A stretch of 64,000 nt of DNA, taken from contig NC_066591.1 in assembly GCF_905475345.1 (NCBI RefSeq), positions 4,772,001 through 4,836,000 on the forward strand. The letters run 5' to 3'. Source of the DNA: Vespula vulgaris. Its lineage: Eukaryota; Arthropoda; Insecta; Hymenoptera; Vespidae. The position numbers and the translations under genes were made by a program. Positions within the stretch are counted from its first letter, which is position 1; each line of letters opens with the position of its first letter. Positions 62,660-64,000 of this stretch are shown here, piece after piece. The notes under the pieces are model-generated. The model was not told the DNA's origin and ran no database searches. It saw nothing but the letters and a program-made list of their open reading frames with translations.

Positions 62660-64000
62660 CAGCTCCTATGGGAACGATTTTCGTTATATACACTGTCTCT
62701 TCTATCTTATTCTGAGAGAGCCAATTCTTTATCATGTTACAATCGTCGTATTGGGGTGGGATACTCTTCAGGAAAATATATTTGACTAGTGCTTTTAATC
62801 GCAGAAGAGTGATTACGCGTACGTAAGAGAAGCTCGTCGCGGTTTGTTGATCGATACTCGTACGGTTCGTGACTGAAAGCAGAATTCGAAATCAGGACGT
62901 AATTCCAGCGTGTAAAGGGATTGGGTAGATATTTAATATAAATTGTCGTTAATTTTTAACACGAGAATTTTCTTCGATATTTTTTTTATTGGATTATAAC
63001 GATGTTTTTTTCTATTTATTTTTTCTTCTATTTCGTTTTTTTCTTTTTTTCTTTATCTCATTAAGAATCTCAAACGAACGAACGACATAGAAAATTCGTA
63101 CAAAATAATTACTTTATTATTACAGATTTTTTTATTCCCATCGTTTATATAGTAATAGTACTAGTAATAGTAATAACAACATATTTATTATTCTGCATTT
63201 GTATAGTGTAAAATAATAATAAATAGTAAAATCTGTTATATTAATTATTTTGTATCTTGACACAGTGCAAAACTTTGCTATTGTCTTATTGAAAAAAAAG
63301 GAATGTATTTAAAATGTCGTAAAAAAATTTATTTCTTTAAAAAGATCTATTATTCACAATATTTTTGATATAACGTAAAAGAAAAAGAATAATACGATAC
63401 TTTCTTTTTTTTTTTTTATATTAAATTTTTGTACCTATTTATTAAATCATCGTGTGAAATATTATCTAAACTAAAACCATTTGACGTTTTATTCCTAAAT
63501 TCTGATCTATTACGATGTTAATAGATAGAACGGTTATTAATACAAGATGTATATTGATGCCATGAACGCGTTCGAATTGCGTGCACGCGCCCATACGCAC
63601 GCACCTACCAATCGGTAATAACGCGCGATACATAATTATAAAGCGTATGCGCTGAGGTAGCCGAGCACGTAATATAGTTTTCCACTTAATTACAGTGTAA
63701 TTTCGTCGGTGTAGTGTACGCTTAATGATTGATAGATCTAAAAATTTTCAGGATCTAAAACAAATCTTGTACTCTTTAAAACATACGTTTGTATATTTTA
63801 ATTAATATCTGCGATATTTAAACGGATTATTTCTCTTCTTCCTTTATGACGAAATTTTCTTTTTTATTTACTTCCTTCTTTTTCTATTTTCTGTTTTCTT
63901 TTTTTTTCTTTTTTTTTTTTTTTCTTTACCTTTCTTCTTTTAATTCTCTTATGACAATTGTGCTCAACGTTGAAAGAAATTTTTCACTTGCACTTGCACA

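Larger units (their letters stand above)
57895..64000 (-). other. Sequence upstream of Rgk exon 1, probably intronic
   Basis: Since exon 1 lacks an ATG and opens in phase 0, this 6.1 kb is most likely intron. It holds CT-rich 57940-58130, (GA)n 59230-59310, (GA)n 60596-60664, GA-rich 61330-61450, (GAT)n 61537-61581, and a 36-bp palindrome at 62624-62659. A higher-complexity CpG-containing patch lies at 59330-59590. A first exon or promoter could be present but cannot be pointed to. Confidence 0.6.

Overview
The window is AT-rich animal DNA packed with simple repeats: long (AT)n, (GA)n/(CT)n, (AAT)n, (GAAA)n and (CTAT)n tracts. There are no operons, and coding sequence is confined to short exons with GT/AG introns. 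Exon style, branch sites of the CTAAC type and the protein encoded point to an insect, most likely a hymenopteran; the species cannot be named from sequence alone.

One protein-coding gene can be supported, and it fills almost the whole window on the minus strand. Nine exons between 57894 and 1208 join in perfect reading frame (342+371+323+199+252+203+92+193+326 = 2301 nt, 766 codons plus stop). They encode an RGK-family small GTPase (Rad/Gem/Rem relatives; Drosophila Rgk1-3). Exons 1-5 carry a long, low-complexity, Ser/Thr/Gly/Pro-rich N-terminal extension of about 500 residues. Exons 6-9 carry the G domain: P-loop in exon 6, the RGK-type replacement of the DxxG switch II motif in exon 7, NKVD in exon 8, ETS in exon 9. 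They end in the RGK C-terminal tail with polybasic patches and the terminal Cys-x-Asn-Leu-x-Val-Leu signature. RGK proteins of other animals lower high-voltage-activated calcium channel activity through the channel beta subunit and act on the cytoskeleton; that function is inferred here. No initiator ATG is visible at the 5' end, so the first exon probably lies in 57895-64000 unrecognised or beyond the window.

Layout in transcript order (right to left): 64000-57895 upstream/intronic DNA; exon 1 (57894-57553); intron 1, 5.8 kb; exon 2 (51728-51358); intron 2, 2.0 kb; exon 3 (49314-48992); intron 3, 7.8 kb, whose 3' end is an AG-free AAC/GAC repeat; exon 4 (41204-41006); intron 4, 1.4 kb; exon 5 (39641-39390); intron 5, 4.8 kb; exon 6 (34621-34419); intron 6, 0.6 kb; exon 7 (33833-33742); intron 7, 27.7 kb; exon 8 (5999-5807); intron 8, 4.3 kb; exon 9 with stop (1533-1208); then the 3' UTR.

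Introns hold mostly microsatellites. Also present are a short inverted-repeat element resembling a MITE (26339-26532), a diverged triplicated block (32850-33600) next to exon 7, a tandem duplication with a unilateral (AAT)n expansion (56159-56469), several near-perfect palindromes, one pre-miRNA-like hairpin, a G-quadruplex motif and a tRNA-like half. No second protein-coding gene, rRNA, intact tRNA or CRISPR array could be supported.
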